From Labia minor (taxonomy: Eukaryota; Arthropoda; Insecta; Dermaptera; Spongiphoridae), in assembly GCA_963082975.1 (NCBI GenBank), contig OY720344.1, positions 79,224,053 to 79,288,052 on the forward strand: DNA of 64,000 bases, read 5' to 3'. Under the pieces are notes generated by a model. The model was not told the origin of the DNA, searched no databases, and worked only from the letters and a program-made list of their open reading frames with translations. A program made the position numbers and the translations under genes. Positions 61,819-64,000 of the stretch are shown one piece after another; positions within the stretch are counted from its first letter, which is position 1, and the number at the start of each line of letters is the position of its first letter.

Positions 61819-62581
61819 ATAGGCTGACCAGAAATGTAACCGGTCAAAACGGGACAAAACCCGTTTTTTGATATAGAAAACAGGACAAATTTTTTTTTTC
61901 AATATTTGATTTTTGTATAAATTTATTATAAAAATATGCAAAAATATAATTAAATAACAATAGCACTTAACAATAGGAACAAATATATAGGTGTAAATAA
62001 CAATATTTTATAAATAATATTAATAACTATAAAAATATGAACAAATATATGCTTTATTGCAAAATATAAGATTAATAGCAATAATACTAGCAGAATATAG
62101 GATATATATAATAAATAACTTATTTATACATATATCCATATATGTAATATGTATTGTATAATAAATAATTGCAAGTAAAACTATAGAAACAAAAAATACC
62201 ATAACTGTAAATGTAAAATTATCATAGAAAATTATATAAATACTTATATATCATTTTATTTAATTTTTTTAATAATATTTTAAACTAATAGGTGTACTTA
62301 TTTAAATAGGATTATCTCTTATCAGTTGCACTATTGTATTTCTCTGATGACATAATTTTATTTAAAATTTTCTTTTGAAATATTTTGAAAAAATTGTTTG
62401 CATGTCAAGTTACAATTTTTACAAATAATTGTATATTTAAAAAAAATACGAAAAAATAAGGAAAAAATTGAAAATCATTCAAAACGGATCAAATTTGTAT
62501 ATTTCAAGAAAACGACGGTACGGTTAAAACTAACTTGTAAAACGGAACTGTCCCGTTCAAAACAGTACGAATGGTCAGCCT
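61819..62581. mobile_element. Non-autonomous hAT-like element with perfect 8-bp target duplication
   Basis: Left ATAGGCTGACCAGAAATGTA against right (reverse complement) AGGCTGACCATTCGTACTG, then CGGGAC on both sides. ACCAGTAG flanks it (61811-61818, 62582-62589). 763 bp, AT-rich inside, without a transposase ORF. Confidence 0.8.
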
Positions 62582-62594
62582 ACCAGTAGTTGAC

Positions 62595-63685
62595 ACTTGT
62601 ATATTTAATATCGGATAATAAGACTTATATCTGTCTAAACATTTTTAAATGAGTGCTATATGAAAGTAGTTCCTTCTATATTGAAGATGTATAAATATAA
62701 AAGTTTTGAGTCACCGTGTTAGTAGACGGCAGAACAATTACTTTTTATAGAATCGAACAAATGGGTATTTTAATATTTTGTTCTTCTAATGCTTAAGGAG
62801 GTAATCATTAATTTTTTTTAGTATTAACATCAATATTAAATATTATTAAGTGAATGACCATATTAACTAGTTTTAAGGATACCTTTAATAACTACTGGTG
62901 CTTTTAGATGCTAATGTTAAAAAAAAGTATAAAAAATAAAAGAATTAGAAAATTGCATTGATTGTAGATAAATTCTTCATTATTAACCAATGAATCTATC
63001 ACCCAAAACTCAAATTGATATCGAATAAAAAATAGAAAATATCAAATTTTTCTCATAAAGTTGTCCTTATAGTATAACTACTGGTACATTTACCTTATAC
63101 TAGTAATTAATTTTTTTCTAACAGGGGGAACAAATTAATTAAACCTAAAACTTAATCCAAATTTTTAATGAATCTATTGAAATAACTTAAATAAAAACAA
63201 ATTTAAAATCAGATTAAGTATTTTAATTAAATATTTCCTATTTTTAGCAATAATTTATAATTGATTTGATTATTTTTTATAAATTTTTTCGCTAGAGCTG
63301 ATTTGATTAAATAATGAAATTGTTATTATTATAATCAACACAAACAATTAAATACAAAAATGTTTGTTTGAAAAAAATAAAATATACCCATATCTTATAA
63401 TTGTTTTTATTTTTATATTTCTAATTCATCATAAAGTAATTAGTAAATATAATACCAAGTCCTAAAGATGATTTTTTTATTATATTATTTGTATAACAAT
63501 ATATAACATTTATTTATTCATAAGGGAATTTTGTAAATAAAACCACATATTGATATTTGTTATTGTAAATTTATTAAAAAAAAAATACAAAAAATACACG
63601 TTTGTCCGACTTGACGAGTGACTGGACGCTCGGACAGTTCAGTCACTTTATAACGATTGCAGAAGTAGCAATCGAAACGTAGTAT
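62595..63685. other. AT-rich stretch, no gene seen
   Basis: Plain AT-rich sequence upstream of ASPH. No coding frame or repeat end recognised, apart from a short hairpin-like GTGACTGGACGC.. patch at about 63605-63660. Confidence 0.45.
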
Positions 63686-63690
63686 ATTTT

Positions 63691-64000
63691 TTACCGACCG
63701 ACGATAGTAAGGGAGGTATTGTTTTCACACCAAATTTCACATGTGGAGATTTTTACATATCTCCACGAATCATGCATTTTCTAAACAGAAAAAAGTATTT
63801 TTAGCATGATGTCTGTCCGTCCGTCCGTCTTTCCGTCTGTCCGTCCGTCCGTCCGTATAGATGTGTACAGCCTGAACGGCTCAACCGATTTTGATGAAAT
63901 TTGGTATATTTACTTAATGCATCAGTGGGATGAATTGATCAACTTTTGGTGCAATTCCGGAAACCGGAAGTGGTAGTATTAGCGATCGAAGATAGGAAGG
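63691..64000. mobile_element. Family C repeat, inverted, cut by the window end
   Basis: Starts TTACCGACCGACGATAGTAA and runs through the complement of the core, including (CGTC)n at 63811-63858 and AACCGGAAGTGGTAGTATTA. It is the reverse of the 16-kb and 52-kb copies and continues past the window. Confidence 0.85.

Overview
The window is 64 kb of very AT-rich DNA (I judge well under 30% G+C by eye) with spliced protein genes, long introns and many transposons. The gene content (cytoplasmic poly(A)-binding protein, ASPH-type aspartyl/asparaginyl beta-hydroxylase, a secreted Gly/Tyr-rich protein) and the repeats (hAT, mariner, pogo-like, RTE LINE, tRNA-derived SINE) point to an arthropod, most likely an insect with a GC-poor genome. 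I cannot place it to order.

Layout. 1-447 is a 179-bp tandem repeat. 1400-6832 is a complete poly(A)-binding protein gene on + (4 coding exons, 639 aa) with an A-rich 5' leader typical of PABP autoregulation. 8908-12326 is a four-exon minus-strand gene for a 172-aa secreted Gly/Tyr-rich protein with a dibasic cleavage site and a possible C-terminal amidation signal. 12.4-33.3 kb has no host gene I can defend. It holds MITEs, dead non-LTR retrotransposon pieces and one apparently complete hAT transposon (27404-30730) with intact transposase, inverted termini and a perfect 8-bp target duplication.

33359-61258 (minus strand) is an ASPH gene. I assembled 17 coding exons whose phases all agree (3747 nt, 1248 aa): basic cytosolic N-terminus, one transmembrane segment, a very long acidic and low-complexity luminal region, a TPR-like region and the C-terminal hydroxylase domain ending in LPAI. 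Its first intron is about 16 kb and is a transposon graveyard: hAT MITEs with target duplications, a tRNA-derived SINE, a mariner copy split by a second element, and an intact RTE-type LINE with a 992-codon ORF. Its sixth intron contains a GC-rich open block (41509-41685) that reads as a hydrophobic segment plus Ala-rich tail and stop, in a phase that can be spliced from ASPH exons. This is the most interesting undescribed candidate in the window.

The three host genes are functionally unrelated (mRNA metabolism, secretion or cuticle/immunity, ER hydroxylation). I see no operon-like or pathway cluster. The rest of the window is transposon ecology: several hAT-type non-autonomous families, a RTE LINE next to a SINE sharing its leader sequence, and a family carrying (GACG)n microsatellites repeated across the region.
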